Source: an uncultured Clostridia bacterium (GTDB lineage Bacteria > Bacillota_A > Clostridia > TANB77 > CAG-508). Taken from it: a stretch of DNA of 64,000 nt. The stretch is taken from assembly GCA_947594095.1 (NCBI GenBank), contig CANQEA010000001.1:62001-126000 (forward strand), read 5' to 3'. A program made the translations under genes and the position numbers. Positions 29,670-39,005 of this stretch are shown here, piece by piece. The notes beneath the pieces are model-generated. The model had not been told where the DNA came from. It made no database searches and saw only the letters and a program-made list of their open reading frames with translations. The stretch's first letter is position 1; every line of letters starts with the position of its first letter.

Positions 29670-31919
29670 ATGGCAAATTTATACGAATCAATGAATAAAT
29701 ATTTCGAGAGTAAATATGGTGATGATCTCGACAATGTTAAGAAAGTAGAAAAGAAATCTCTTAACGAAGCTCTTTTACTTGAAAAGAAATTAGATTTAGA
29801 ATCACTTCTTTTCCCACTCGATACCGAAGGTAAGATGGATAAGAAAGAAAAGAAGCAAATGGCAAAAGATTTTTTACGTGATCTAAAAGATAGTTTTGGC
29901 CTTAAAGGAAGTGCACTTAATATTGTTCTTAAGTGGTTCTTCAGTGATTCCTTACCCGCTAAAGCTAAAAAGTATTATGATACTGAAAAAAATGCTTATT
30001 CAAAATATGAAGAGCCTTGGGACTTTAGTTATGGTGATGTAATAAGAGAATTCTTATCAGAACCTCTAGATTATGATATATTCCAAGGAAAAGATCCTAA
30101 AGAAGTTAAAATTGTTAAAGAGGCACTTGTAAAGTATGATCCCAAGGGATATGCAAACTTAAAGGAAGGAGTAACTTCCCGTGAGAAAATGGGGGAAAGC
30201 ATTAGATCCCGTAGAGCAATGAAAGAAGCACGTGGTCGTACTTCAGGTAAATTTACAGTTCAGAAAGCACTATTAGATGCTCATTTAGACCTTCCAAGAG
30301 ATTTAAGTCCTGAATCTCAAAAGACAGCAGTTAAGAAAGCATTAGATGTTCTTAAATCAGCAAGAGCAGCTGCAGAAACAGATGCAGAAAAGAAACAATA
30401 TGATAATGCAATTAATATCTTAACAAACAGACCCACTCCTGTAGCTTTCAATTCCCTCGGTGCTTGGTATAGTGGTATTTCCATGAGCGAGCAGATGGGT
30501 AGCAAAAGCAGAATGATGAAAGAATCTGCAAATCCTTTAGCTCGTATTAAAAAAATTGACACAAGAAAGTATAAGCTCATAAATAAAAATAGCTATGATA
30601 ATGTCAATACCTATGAAGTTAAAGATGGTTCCTTAGGTAAAAATATAAATCAATTTGATGCTTGGGGAGCAGATTTGTATTATGATGTAGAGGAAAATAA
30701 TTGGTGGGTTATGAATGATATGATAAACCCTGAAGATACAGCATCTAATACAATAGCTGAAGCTATTAAGAAAGCTTATGATGAATTTAAGGACTGGGAC
30801 GGTGATTATGAAGATGCAAAAGTTGTAGGCTATGCTATTGACGATCATGAAATTGATTACAATGCACCTGCAGATGAAGATTCGGAATTTAATTTTTATC
30901 TTATAGACTTAATTCATAGTTATGAAGATGAAAAGGATGAGGATAAGGATTTTGACGAATCCCTTAAACGTACACCTAAATTTAAGATTAACCGCAGAAA
31001 AGTTGAATCTCTCAAATCAGCACCCAAACGTCATAAATTAGGGGAATCAAAAGTAATTATTTCTCGTAAATCAATGAAAGAAGATCTTGGTGAAGATATT
31101 GCAAGATATCAAAGATATGTAGATTACGACATGAAACACTACGGTAAGATTTCAAAGAAAACTCAAGATCTTATCGATAAAGCAGGCCTTCAAGTAGTCA
31201 AAGATCAGTACGGGGATTATGAAGTTACAGCAGGTCATTATGAAGAGGCTTGCAGGTCTCGTAAATCAATGGGATCAAAAAAAAAGTCTGAGATAACCGA
31301 AGCTAAAGAAGAAAAAGATCTTTGGGATATTATATATGGAGAACTAACAGAAGATGGTTCCCAATATATAGTCCCTGAAACAGGTAAGCCCCGTATTAAC
31401 AAAGGTGCAGGTTACAAATTTGATAGCCAAATTGCAGTAGATAGAGCCGGAAACATTGTTGTAAAAGCAAAAGAAGAGAGAGATCTCAAAGCCGCAATTG
31501 ATATTGCAGATAAACATAAGGATAATGGTGTAACTTACAATATCGATCAAAGTAAGTACGATAAAAATTATCCCTACTGGATGACTATTGAGATTCCTGA
31601 AAAGTATAAAGAATGCTTCAAAGAATCCAAACTAACCGAAAAGAACTGGGAATATAGTGTTAGTAATTCAGTATCTAGAGAATTCAGAGATGCAATTCAA
31701 TCAGATGATGAAGATTATGAAAGAGTTAGAAGAGCAATAATTGCTGTTTATGACGACATTCATGAAAATGCACCCGAACTTCTTGATGATGATGATTATG
31801 AAGACTGGGTTACAGAAGAAGCAGAGGTTGTAGATCTTGACGATGATGATGATGTTAATTATTTATTAACTAACCTCTATGATTTCTGTGATAATGCAAA
31901 CATTTGGATTGGTATCTAA
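29670..31919 (+). CDS. large virion-type protein with repeated R/K-K-S-M-K-E-type motifs
   Basis: I take ATG 29670 (749 residues, MANLYESMNKYFESKYG); an upstream in-frame ATG at 29595 lies inside the previous gene. Short motifs recur: SRRAMKEARG, SRKSMKEDLGED, SRKSMGSKKK and RRKVESLKSA, with KSLNEALLLEKK near the N-terminus. They look like repeated processing or packing signals. Acidic helical segments lie between them and the C-terminus is very acidic (DDDDYEDW, VDLDDDDDVNYL). No catalytic motif is visible. A terminator follows. Probably a proteolytically processed internal head protein. Confidence 0.5.
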   Translation: MANLYESMNKYFESKYGDDLDNVKKVEKKSLNEALLLEKKLDLESLLFPLDTEGKMDKKEKKQMAKDFLRDLKDSFGLKGSALNIVLKWFFSDSLPAKAKKYYDTEKNAYSKYEEPWDFSYGDVIREFLSEPLDYDIFQGKDPKEVKIVKEALVKYDPKGYANLKEGVTSREKMGESIRSRRAMKEARGRTSGKFTVQKALLDAHLDLPRDLSPESQKTAVKKALDVLKSARAAAETDAEKKQYDNAINILTNRPTPVAFNSLGAWYSGISMSEQMGSKSRMMKESANPLARIKKIDTRKYKLINKNSYDNVNTYEVKDGSLGKNINQFDAWGADLYYDVEENNWWVMNDMINPEDTASNTIAEAIKKAYDEFKDWDGDYEDAKVVGYAIDDHEIDYNAPADEDSEFNFYLIDLIHSYEDEKDEDKDFDESLKRTPKFKINRRKVESLKSAPKRHKLGESKVIISRKSMKEDLGEDIARYQRYVDYDMKHYGKISKKTQDLIDKAGLQVVKDQYGDYEVTAGHYEEACRSRKSMGSKKKSEITEAKEEKDLWDIIYGELTEDGSQYIVPETGKPRINKGAGYKFDSQIAVDRAGNIVVKAKEERDLKAAIDIADKHKDNGVTYNIDQSKYDKNYPYWMTIEIPEKYKECFKESKLTEKNWEYSVSNSVSREFRDAIQSDDEDYERVRRAIIAVYDDIHENAPELLDDDDYEDWVTEEAEVVDLDDDDDVNYLLTNLYDFCDNANIWIGI

Positions 31920-31937
31920 ACAATTAAGAAAGAATAT

Positions 31938-31981
31938 TACCCTCCTCTCTACTATCGGGGAGGAGGGTAAATTATATTTTT
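31938..31981 (+). terminator. intrinsic terminator
   Basis: TACCCTCCTC pairs with GAGGAGGGTA around TCTACTATCGGG, followed by an AT-rich tract ending in five T residues. Confidence 0.75.
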
Positions 31982-31992
31982 GGAGGAGTTGA

Positions 31993-32793
31993 ATGGCTAT
32001 CTTAAATGAAGATAAGCGAAGTGAACTCATCTCCAGAGGCCGTAGAGGTGAAAAGGAGAAGGGGGACGGGAAAAGTAGATATGAAAAACGCGTCAATTCC
32101 CGAGTCGCTTCTACAGTCAAGGAATTTAACCAAATAGATATGGAATCCCTGTTTAAGTATAGTATACTTACAGTAAATGTACCTGTGCAGGGAGAAACAG
32201 ATAGTTATTTAGTAAGAATAAAGTTTGGTGGATTTCTTGATGAACTCCATAAAATACTAAAACAAACAAATAAATTTGATCTAAAATCAGTTACAAGAGC
32301 TCTAATTAATTGCTTTGATAGAGATGATGTTTATATTCATTGTACTTGTCCTGATTGGCAGTACAGAATGAGTTTCTGGGCATCTATGAGTAAAATAACA
32401 AGCGGTGCACCAGAAAATAGACCTTCAAAAATAACTAATCCCCGTAATAATTTAGGGCCAGGGTGTAAGCATGTAATGTTAGTATTATCAAATAATAGAT
32501 GGGTATTAAAAGTAGCTTCAACTATATTTAATTATATTAATTACATGGAAAAGAATAGAAAGAAACAATATGCTGATATAATATATCCTGCAATATATGA
32601 TAAAAAATATGAAGAACCTGTTCAATTGTCCTTTGACGATAGTGATGAACTTAGTAGTGATGCAGAGCTTATAGACACAGCAAACATTCAAGGAAGGACA
32701 AGAGGTCAATTCAAACCAGGTAATCCTTATAGATTTCAAAAGAAGCCAGGTGTGGGCGTAGGTCAAATCCCTATTCAAGGAGACGAAGAATGA
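31993..32793 (+). CDS. SWIM-like zinc-binding protein
   Basis: This 266-residue protein has a basic N-terminus (SRGRRGEKEKGDGKSRYEKR). Near residues 116-165 it carries CTCPDWQYRM followed after about 35 residues by GCKHVMLVL. That C-x-C...C-x-H pattern is the SWIM zinc finger, a DNA/protein-binding module. The C-terminus is Gly/Pro-rich and basic (GRTRGQFKPGNPYRFQKK). Its place among neck and tail genes suggests a virion or assembly role. It overlaps the next gene by ATGA. Confidence 0.6.
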   Translation: MAILNEDKRSELISRGRRGEKEKGDGKSRYEKRVNSRVASTVKEFNQIDMESLFKYSILTVNVPVQGETDSYLVRIKFGGFLDELHKILKQTNKFDLKSVTRALINCFDRDDVYIHCTCPDWQYRMSFWASMSKITSGAPENRPSKITNPRNNLGPGCKHVMLVLSNNRWVLKVASTIFNYINYMEKNRKKQYADIIYPAIYDKKYEEPVQLSFDDSDELSSDAELIDTANIQGRTRGQFKPGNPYRFQKKPGVGVGQIPIQGDEE

Positions 32794-33368
32794 ACTATTA
32801 TAGAACATTAAATGAAGGGCTTGACAGGTATGTTGAGCGTGAATTAAGAGAAGATAATGAAGAAGTCCTTGATGAGGGGATATTTGATAATATAAAAGAT
32901 AAAGTTACAAATGATCGTTTTTACTATGTAAATGGTACCTTAATTGGTAGTGATAGTAAGGCAGAAAAAAGTTTCTGGAGTTTAGTTAACAGTACAAACT
33001 TAACTAAAAAAGAAAAAGAAAGACTTAAATCTCAAGGAAATCGTGTAGGTAAACCTTTTGAAGCAAAAGGTAAAGACAAAGAAGGTAAAGAAATAACCTA
33101 TACATTTGAAATTACCATCCAGCCAAAGAAGGTAACTAAACAAAATAAAGAAGCCAGGAAAAAAGAAGAAAAAAGAAAAGAAGAAATTAAAAAAACTACT
33201 GATACAAAGGGTAACCTTAATAGTAAATATAAATTAACTTCTAATATAAACGATAAGGGTGAAATAACTCTCAAACTTGGAGATACAGAATTAGCAACTT
33301 ATCCCAATAAAGAAGTTGCTTTAAAAGCCATTGGAGATGCAGTAACTGCAATTGCTAAAAGTAAATAA
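32790..33368 (+). CDS. lysine-rich protein, possible packaged internal protein
   Basis: 192 residues, beginning MNYYRTLNEGLDRYVEREL with an LNE site at residues 7-9, then EVLDEGIFDNIKDK. The centre is extremely Lys/Glu-rich (KQNKEARKKEEKRKEEIKK). The end is a small beta domain (EITLKLGDTELATYP). The short N-terminal leader plus basic body resembles T4 internal proteins that are targeted to the prohead and cut by the protease. No known family. Confidence 0.5.
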   Translation: MNYYRTLNEGLDRYVERELREDNEEVLDEGIFDNIKDKVTNDRFYYVNGTLIGSDSKAEKSFWSLVNSTNLTKKEKERLKSQGNRVGKPFEAKGKDKEGKEITYTFEITIQPKKVTKQNKEARKKEEKRKEEIKKTTDTKGNLNSKYKLTSNINDKGEITLKLGDTELATYPNKEVALKAIGDAVTAIAKSK

Positions 33369-33388
33369 TTTCTTTTTGGAGATCTTAA

Positions 33389-33913
33389 ATGGATATTAGT
33401 AACATATTAAAAGATCAAGATAAATATGGGATTTTATTATCTCCAGATATAAAAATACATCGTAAATATTTTGAAGAAATGGTAAAACTCCATGGTATTA
33501 AAGTAGTTTATTTCGCACCAAGGCCTGGAAAACACTACACAATACAAACAGAAATAAAAACAAACTTTCAAGAGCCCGAAGTAATTGAAGTTATTTTTGA
33601 TGAATATCCAAATCAAAAATCAATGAAAAAAATGGGTTGGGTTTCCGAACTTCAAGAAGGATCATCTCTTATTTCTGTACCTTATGATTTACACGATATT
33701 CAAGCAGGTGCTTTATTTGCTATTCCAAGTGGTTTAGATCATACTTCAGGTAGATTATTTAGAGTTACACAATTAACAAATACAATGGTGTATCCAGCAT
33801 CAATCACATGTGAAATTGTACCTGAGTATGAAGATACATTACCTAATAGTAAACTAATAGACCAAACACACCATGACTTTAACTTATTAAGACAAGAAGG
33901 AGATAGCTTCTGA
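33389..33913 (+). CDS. putative neck / head-tail connector protein
   Basis: A 174-residue beta-rich protein with GGAG upstream. Features are YFAPRPGKHYTIQTEIKTNF, PYDLHDIQAGALFAIPSG and GRLFRVTQLTNTMVYP, then EIVPEYEDTLP. The central block resembles proteins coded ahead of the sheath in T4-like and Gram-positive myophages. The connector role is inferred mainly from gene order. Confidence 0.5.
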   Translation: MDISNILKDQDKYGILLSPDIKIHRKYFEEMVKLHGIKVVYFAPRPGKHYTIQTEIKTNFQEPEVIEVIFDEYPNQKSMKKMGWVSELQEGSSLISVPYDLHDIQAGALFAIPSGLDHTSGRLFRVTQLTNTMVYPASITCEIVPEYEDTLPNSKLIDQTHHDFNLLRQEGDSF

Positions 33914-33914
33914 T

Positions 33915-34691
33915 ATGAAACTACTTATAGAAAAATTAATCGATGGAATATCAGAAAGTGATGCAGCTAGTTTAGATAGAACAGATCCAGAAAAAGTAAT
34001 GCAAGTAGTACATACAGCAAGTATTTTTCCTAATCAGCCAGCAGTAAAGAGCTACGAGGATGTAGTAGCAGATTCGATAAAAAAGTATGGGCTAGATACT
34101 GCAAGAAATAAATTTTTACCATTTGTAGTTAAAAATAATATTCCTATTGGTGAAGTAGATGCTAAGATAATTCAAAAAGCTTTTCAAGAGGGTCAAATAA
34201 ACTTAACGCCCAATAGTTTTGCTTCGCAATGGCTTTATGATGAGCGTGCATATACTGGACACACCTCAAAATTAAACGCTCTTGTTATTCTTTCAGATCC
34301 AGATGAAGCTGCTAAATATGCGGACCCTAAAACCCGTAAAGACCTATTAAAGACTCTACTCCCTGCAACGACTAAAGAAGATATAGGTGATGCTTTAGAT
34401 AACTGGCAAACAAAAGATGGCACTGATGCAGATGCTAGAGGCGGCGGAAAAAGAGGCCGCGGGGGAAGTGATGGAAAATCCAAAACTGCAAAAATATCTA
34501 AAGATGATAGTGATGATGTAAGAAAGACAAAGCTTTTAGATATATTTAAGGGTAGATATGGATTAAGTGATAAAGATATAAAATCAATTATAGATGCTAA
34601 TTATGATGGTAGTAAAGATCTTAAAACAATTTTTAGTAAAATAGAAAGTGCCATTTCTGAAAAAGCAGGACTTACTACTGAAACAGATTAA
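33915..34691 (+). CDS. hypothetical structural-region protein
   Basis: 258 residues with GGAG 12 bases upstream. The N-terminal 150 residues are helical (VVADSIKKYGLDTARNKF, PIGEVDAKIIQKAF). A Gly/Arg-rich linker (ARGGGKRGRGGSDGK) leads to a small helical domain (LLDIFKGRYGLSDKDIKS). No family is recognised. It lies between probable connector genes. Confidence 0.45.
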   Translation: MKLLIEKLIDGISESDAASLDRTDPEKVMQVVHTASIFPNQPAVKSYEDVVADSIKKYGLDTARNKFLPFVVKNNIPIGEVDAKIIQKAFQEGQINLTPNSFASQWLYDERAYTGHTSKLNALVILSDPDEAAKYADPKTRKDLLKTLLPATTKEDIGDALDNWQTKDGTDADARGGGKRGRGGSDGKSKTAKISKDDSDDVRKTKLLDIFKGRYGLSDKDIKSIIDANYDGSKDLKTIFSKIESAISEKAGLTTETD

Positions 34692-34735
34692 TATAAATAT
34701 ATTAAAATAACTTGATGGTGGGGAGGTAATCATCA

Positions 34736-35194
34736 GTGTTTTTAAAAATAGAAAATCCAGACGGTATAAATTTATCAGCCTTCTGTGAATATTTAATAGG
34801 TGAAATAGTTGATTATGTAGATGAAGGTACTGATCTGGATGAGGAATTAGCCAAAAACTGGACAGATTATTTTAAGTCTACAGATTTAGGTTGGGTTAAG
34901 GACGAGTTAGGAAATTCAATAGCTCCCACATTTGATTTTATAATGGATCAATACTTTGATGCTTTATATTTTTACGAAACAGACGGAGCATATTTCATAA
35001 CTTCTGATTCAAATAGGTTGCTAAATTCTACGGATCTAACAATTGATTCATTAGCTACTATGATAAATGATGGAGTAATAGGTATGAAAGCCTATGCTTA
35101 TATAGACCAAGTCTTCAACTATTTTGCAGAGAAATTGCAAGATTATTTTAACATTTATTTATTAAGTGTTGAAGAAGATGATGGAGGTAGCTAA
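34736..35194 (+). CDS. hypothetical structural-region protein
   Basis: The start is GTG 34736, 9 bases after GGGGAGG. It is a 152-residue acidic helical protein (FCEYLIGEIVDYVDEGTDLDEEL, IMDQYFDALYFYETDGAYF). It overlaps the next gene by one base (TAATG), so the two are coupled. Probably a small neck or tail-completion protein; no motif supports more. Confidence 0.5.
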   Translation: MFLKIENPDGINLSAFCEYLIGEIVDYVDEGTDLDEELAKNWTDYFKSTDLGWVKDELGNSIAPTFDFIMDQYFDALYFYETDGAYFITSDSNRLLNSTDLTIDSLATMINDGVIGMKAYAYIDQVFNYFAEKLQDYFNIYLLSVEEDDGGS

Positions 35195-35976
35195 TGTCTG
35201 TTGCTCTTTATGATAAGATAGTAAAAGATAAAATAGCTGGATGGGTAGTAGATCCAAATATGACAGTATATGGGCCAGACGAAACATCAAGATTGTTTAG
35301 GCACCAAGCTGATGTAAATGGAGACAAGCCCATATCATTACCTCTTATCGCAATAAGCAGGGATAGAGATTTAGAAATAGTAATGACTGCTAAGCATCCA
35401 TTAGCATATATGGGAAAAACTTTTAATGCTACTTTCGATGCTGCAGACCACTTAAATGCAGTACCTTGTAGGATAGGCTATCAAATAGATATTTATACAA
35501 GATATCAAGCAGAAGCAGATGAATATGTAAGAAATTTTGTATTTAATATAATAAATTTCCCTGCAATGACTTTAGAAATACCTTACAATGATAGTAAGAA
35601 TGTATATACTTCATATTTAACTTTGTTATCACCTATAAGGGATAATAGTGATATACAAGAGAGATTAATTCCGGGCCAATTTACAAGAATGACAATTAGT
35701 GTAAGATTAAATGATGCTCAATTATTCTCTTATAATCATAAGCTTATTCCTAAGATAACAAGGATAGAAATAGAGCCAAAATTAAAATATAACATCGAAT
35801 TTGATATTAATACAGATATTAATGTTCAATGGAGTAACATGCTGAAATTCCCCAATGAGAATAGCGGGGTATTTGGTAAAAAGGTATCTGTAGAGATACT
35901 TGATGAGGACTCAAAGGAAGAGGTAGAGACCCAACCTACCAAAATTTCCAAAACTAAGAGTTCGAAGAAAAAATAA
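35194..35976 (+). CDS. putative tail completion / sheath-terminator protein
   Basis: 260 residues with GGAGG upstream. The first 190 residues form a mixed alpha/beta domain with LPLIAISRDRDLEI, YQIDIYTRYQAEADEY and NIINFPAMTLEIP. This resembles tail terminator proteins, which often contain a Y-x-I-D-I-x-T segment. It lies immediately before the sheath gene, where T4 gp15-type functions are found. The C-terminus is Lys/Ser-rich. The functional call is inferred from position and fold-like pattern. Confidence 0.5.
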   Translation: MSVALYDKIVKDKIAGWVVDPNMTVYGPDETSRLFRHQADVNGDKPISLPLIAISRDRDLEIVMTAKHPLAYMGKTFNATFDAADHLNAVPCRIGYQIDIYTRYQAEADEYVRNFVFNIINFPAMTLEIPYNDSKNVYTSYLTLLSPIRDNSDIQERLIPGQFTRMTISVRLNDAQLFSYNHKLIPKITRIEIEPKLKYNIEFDINTDINVQWSNMLKFPNENSGVFGKKVSVEILDEDSKEEVETQPTKISKTKSSKKK

Positions 35977-35989
35977 GGAGTTCATATAG

Positions 35990-37270
35990 ATGCCTCATAT
36001 TAATATTAAAATTGAAGATAATACGGGTGCTGAATATAGGGGTGACGAAACTGTTGTATTTATCCCAGGTAAAGTTGCCATACAAGAAGGTAAAGCAGAT
36101 AGCAATAATTGCGTCTATATAAGCGCTTCTGAGTGGGATATTCTAAAAAACATACTCGATACCTCTTCACTGGGTACAGATGAAGCAAAAGGTACAGTTG
36201 CATTAATAGAAGCTTGTTTAAGTAATAACATGGATGTTTTGTACCATTGTATGAGTAATTATAGTAGTACAAATTTCTTCCCCCAGCCCACTTCAGATGG
36301 TTATCTCTTTTTATATGATAAAGACAATTATAATGTTAAAATTTTAACTACTGGTTATTATAATGCTCTTAGTTACAAAGCAAGTGCTAGTGAAGGTCCC
36401 CAAGACGGAGGGGTGACTTTTGCCATTAATGGCGATACTAGTGAGTTAGTAAGAATAGCTACAATAGCAAATACTAGAAAAGATTGTGTTTTAATTACAG
36501 GTGCAAGCTGTAGTGGTGAAGTTACAAAAAATGGTGATGCATTTGCAAATGCAGTAAAAAAAGATGTTGAAAAGATATCGGTAAGTAGTGATCCTAAAGA
36601 TTCCGTTTTATCATATGCAGCATTACTAATTCCTGATCTCACAACTACTCTTACAGTGCATGCAGCTGGAGATGCCGTATATGAAAATTTGAAAATGCCC
36701 AGCGTTTATGCATATCTACAAGCATATGGAAAATGCGTTGCTAAAGGAGCCGGTTGGTTACCTATTGCAAATTCAGAAAGAGGTTACGTTGGTAGTTATG
36801 GAGCTCCAGATTTAACAGTTACTAAATATAACATGGATAAAAACATTATTGTTGATACGGAAGGAACAAGTTTCAATGGTATTGTTAATCTTAGACCCTA
36901 TGGTAACGTTATTTGGGGAGATAGAACACTTCTTAAATTAACAACTACAGTTAAAGCAACTGCTTACTTAAGTTTAAGATTACTTGTTTGTGATGTTGCT
37001 AAGCGTGCATATCAATCAGCTGTTAGATATACATATGAATCAAATAACGATATAACCTGGTTTAATTTCAAAACAAGAGTTACAGAGTTATTGGATGAAA
37101 TGGTTGCTGCAGGTGTATTAAGTACATACAAGATGAGAAAGCAACCTTCAAAAGAATATAACAAAATTACTTGTAAAATTACATTATATCCCAACTTACC
37201 TGTTGAAAACTTCGACATTTATATCAATCTTGAAAATGCAGAAATTTCAACTAGTGGTGAAGAAGAGTAA
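35990..37270 (+). CDS. tail sheath protein
   Basis: 426 residues with AAGGAG upstream. The N-terminus ETVVFIPGKVAIQEG is the typical sheath start (V-F-I-x-G). The C-terminal domain has LSLRLLVCDVAKRAYQSAVRY, NDITWFNFKTRVTELLDEMV and KITLYPNLPVENFDIYINLE, the conserved sheath end that forms the inter-subunit handshake. It is followed by a tube-like gene, the standard myovirus order. It contracts to drive the tube through the envelope. Confidence 0.88.
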   Translation: MPHINIKIEDNTGAEYRGDETVVFIPGKVAIQEGKADSNNCVYISASEWDILKNILDTSSLGTDEAKGTVALIEACLSNNMDVLYHCMSNYSSTNFFPQPTSDGYLFLYDKDNYNVKILTTGYYNALSYKASASEGPQDGGVTFAINGDTSELVRIATIANTRKDCVLITGASCSGEVTKNGDAFANAVKKDVEKISVSSDPKDSVLSYAALLIPDLTTTLTVHAAGDAVYENLKMPSVYAYLQAYGKCVAKGAGWLPIANSERGYVGSYGAPDLTVTKYNMDKNIIVDTEGTSFNGIVNLRPYGNVIWGDRTLLKLTTTVKATAYLSLRLLVCDVAKRAYQSAVRYTYESNNDITWFNFKTRVTELLDEMVAAGVLSTYKMRKQPSKEYNKITCKITLYPNLPVENFDIYINLENAEISTSGEEE

Positions 37271-37289
37271 GGGTGGAGGAGAATAAATA

Positions 37290-37898
37290 ATGGGAGCTAC
37301 ACCTAATAGTAATAACTATAGTGCTTATCATATTTCACAAAACACTGTAGAATATAATCCCCAACGAAAAAATAACTTCATGTTAATCGTTGATTTTAGT
37401 GATGACATGTTAAGAGTAGGGAGCGATGAAAATTCCACAGAGGTTAGTGATATAATTACAGCACTTGATGCTCAAAAACAATTAATATTATCTCTCAGAA
37501 CATGTAGTACTCCTAAGGTATCTCAAGGTAAACTTACAATTAGTAGAGGCAACTCAGTTATTAAATTTGCCGGTAAGCCTGAATTTGCTGACTTAACCTT
37601 TGAGGTATATGATTATATAGGTGGACAAGTTAAAGATGCATTACTTGCATGGCAAAATTTGTCCTACAATAGTAAATACGACTATATAGGTACTGCAAGA
37701 AGATATAAAAAACATGCCCAACTTCTTCAATTGACACCTGATGGAACTCTTGTAAGATATTGGGAAATCGAAGGTATGTGGTTAACTGAAGTAACCCCAG
37801 GAGATTATGATTACACTGCAGATGATGTTCAAACAGTAAGTTGTACTGCAGCTATAGACTGGGCAGAAATGCACATGCCAGATGAAATGACAGTTTAA
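37290..37898 (+). CDS. tail tube protein
   Basis: This 202-residue beta-rich protein directly follows the sheath. Segments such as KNNFMLIVDFSDDMLR, KLTISRGNSVIKFAGKPEF, TFEVYDYIGGQV and WEIEGMWLTEVTPGDYDYT match the T4 gp19-type tube fold. The V-T-P-G-D-x-D/N-Y segment near the end is characteristic. It forms the inner tube of the contractile tail. A strong terminator follows. Confidence 0.82.
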   Translation: MGATPNSNNYSAYHISQNTVEYNPQRKNNFMLIVDFSDDMLRVGSDENSTEVSDIITALDAQKQLILSLRTCSTPKVSQGKLTISRGNSVIKFAGKPEFADLTFEVYDYIGGQVKDALLAWQNLSYNSKYDYIGTARRYKKHAQLLQLTPDGTLVRYWEIEGMWLTEVTPGDYDYTADDVQTVSCTAAIDWAEMHMPDEMTV

Positions 37899-37916
37899 TA
37901 ATTGCTTAATATACTC

Positions 37917-37955
37917 AGGCTGGCTATGAAGTTACAAAGGTAGCCAGCCTTTATT
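37917..37955 (+). terminator. intrinsic terminator after the tail tube gene
   Basis: AGGCTGGCTA/TAGCCAGCCT perfect 10-bp stem with a 14-base loop, followed by TTATTGT. It separates tube from tail-assembly genes. Confidence 0.8.
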
Positions 37956-37973
37956 GTATCATCCATTCTTCTG

Positions 37974-37992
37974 TATAATTATAGTGGATAGT
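37974..37992 (+). promoter_or_regulatory. possible variant phage-type promoter
   Basis: TATAATTATAGTGGATAGT aligns with the AAATTATAYGARATATT part of the phage motif at most positions, but lacks GCTA. It lies between the tube terminator and the gene at 38014, where a new promoter is expected. Confidence 0.35.
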
Positions 37993-38013
37993 ACTAAATT
38001 TTGGAGGTGACAA

Positions 38014-38772
38014 ATGTCTGAATATACAATTTCAGAATTTGGTGAATTACCCAGTAAGGGTAAAATTTATAAACAGACAGTAAATCCGCAGATACATCTT
38101 CGTTCTATGACAACAGAAGAGGAAATGAGAAGATTAGCCTATTCAGAACTTCCTTACAAACCTCTTTGCGATGTTATAGATGCTTGTTTAGTTGAACCTA
38201 TAGGAGTATCTGCTTATGATTTATGTTTAGGGGACTATCAGTACTTACTACATAGATTAAGAGTAGTCACATATGGTCCTGAGTATCCTAGTGCTTCAGT
38301 TTGTCCTATTTGCGGTCGTGTAAATAGAACAGAATTAAATCTTGATCAGGTCCCTATTATTCCTTTTAATGAAGAAGAATATAATGATTCTTTAAATCTT
38401 GAATTACCCGGTTGTGGAAAGAGAGTAAAATTAAAATTTATGACACCTAGGGATGTTGATGAAATAGTAAAAGAAGAAAAGGAATTTAATGTTAAAAATC
38501 CAGAAAGTACAATCAACATTAATTACTTATTAACATTAAGACATTCCATAGATAGTGTCAATGACCAACATTTAGATAAAATTAAGTTAGATATTTTCCT
38601 TAGAAAACTAAATATGAAAGATACTAACTTAATTTATAAAACAATGAATAAATTAGAAGAAAAGGTAGGGTTAGATACGCACATTCAAAATAAATGTACT
38701 AATCCTAAGTGTGGCGCGAAATACGTGACAACCTTTCGCATCACAAACGAATTTTTTGGACCAACAGTATGA
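38014..38772 (+). CDS. baseplate hub / tail assembly protein with zinc ribbon (T4 gp26-like)
   Basis: This 252-residue protein starts with FGELPSKGKIYKQ, then IHLRSMTTEEEMRRLAY, the opening pattern of T4 gp26-type baseplate proteins. A zinc ribbon is split between CPICGRVNR (about residue 97) and CTNPKCGAKY (about residue 229). It follows the tube gene and precedes the tape measure. Near its end GAA TTT TTT GGA offers a slippery run, from which the next frame can continue (see 38756). It is therefore also a candidate for the short form of a tail assembly chaperone. Confidence 0.65.
   Translation: MSEYTISEFGELPSKGKIYKQTVNPQIHLRSMTTEEEMRRLAYSELPYKPLCDVIDACLVEPIGVSAYDLCLGDYQYLLHRLRVVTYGPEYPSASVCPICGRVNRTELNLDQVPIIPFNEEEYNDSLNLELPGCGKRVKLKFMTPRDVDEIVKEEKEFNVKNPESTININYLLTLRHSIDSVNDQHLDKIKLDIFLRKLNMKDTNLIYKTMNKLEEKVGLDTHIQNKCTNPKCGAKYVTTFRITNEFFGPTV
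38752..38758 (+). other. candidate programmed frameshift site
   Basis: TTTTTTG near the end of the gp26-like gene. The following ORF is in the +1 (equivalently -2) frame, overlaps by 17 bases, and has no AUG and no RBS. Position between tube and tape measure matches known tail-chaperone frameshifts. Confidence 0.45.
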
Positions 38773-39001
38773 TGATAAAGGTAAACCTCTTGGTCCAGAA
38801 AGATACAAAGAAATTGTTAGAGAAAGATACTTTATAGCAAAACATTCACATATATCCTATAATGATACCGGTAAAATGACTCCAAAAGAAAGAGAATTTA
38901 TTCAAGAATTTATTGTAGACGATCTGAAAAAACAGAAGGATTATGTGGAAAGTACAGTTAAAGAAGTACAGTTAAGAAATGGCAGCGTAAGAAGGGGTTA
39001 G
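38756..39001 (+). CDS. small ORF probably expressed by frameshift from the upstream gene
   Basis: The open frame gives 81 residues (DDKGKPLGPERYKEIVRERY, then GKMTPKEREFIQEFIVDDLKKQ) and must start at TTG 38756 if independent. No ribosome binding site precedes that TTG, and the next Met is 40 codons in. Either a +1/-2 shift on the T-run fuses it to the 38014 product (about 328 residues total), or it uses a coupled TTG start. It lies just before the tape measure gene. Confidence 0.55.
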   Translation: MDQQYDDKGKPLGPERYKEIVRERYFIAKHSHISYNDTGKMTPKEREFIQEFIVDDLKKQKDYVESTVKEVQLRNGSVRRG

Positions 39002-39005
39002 TATC

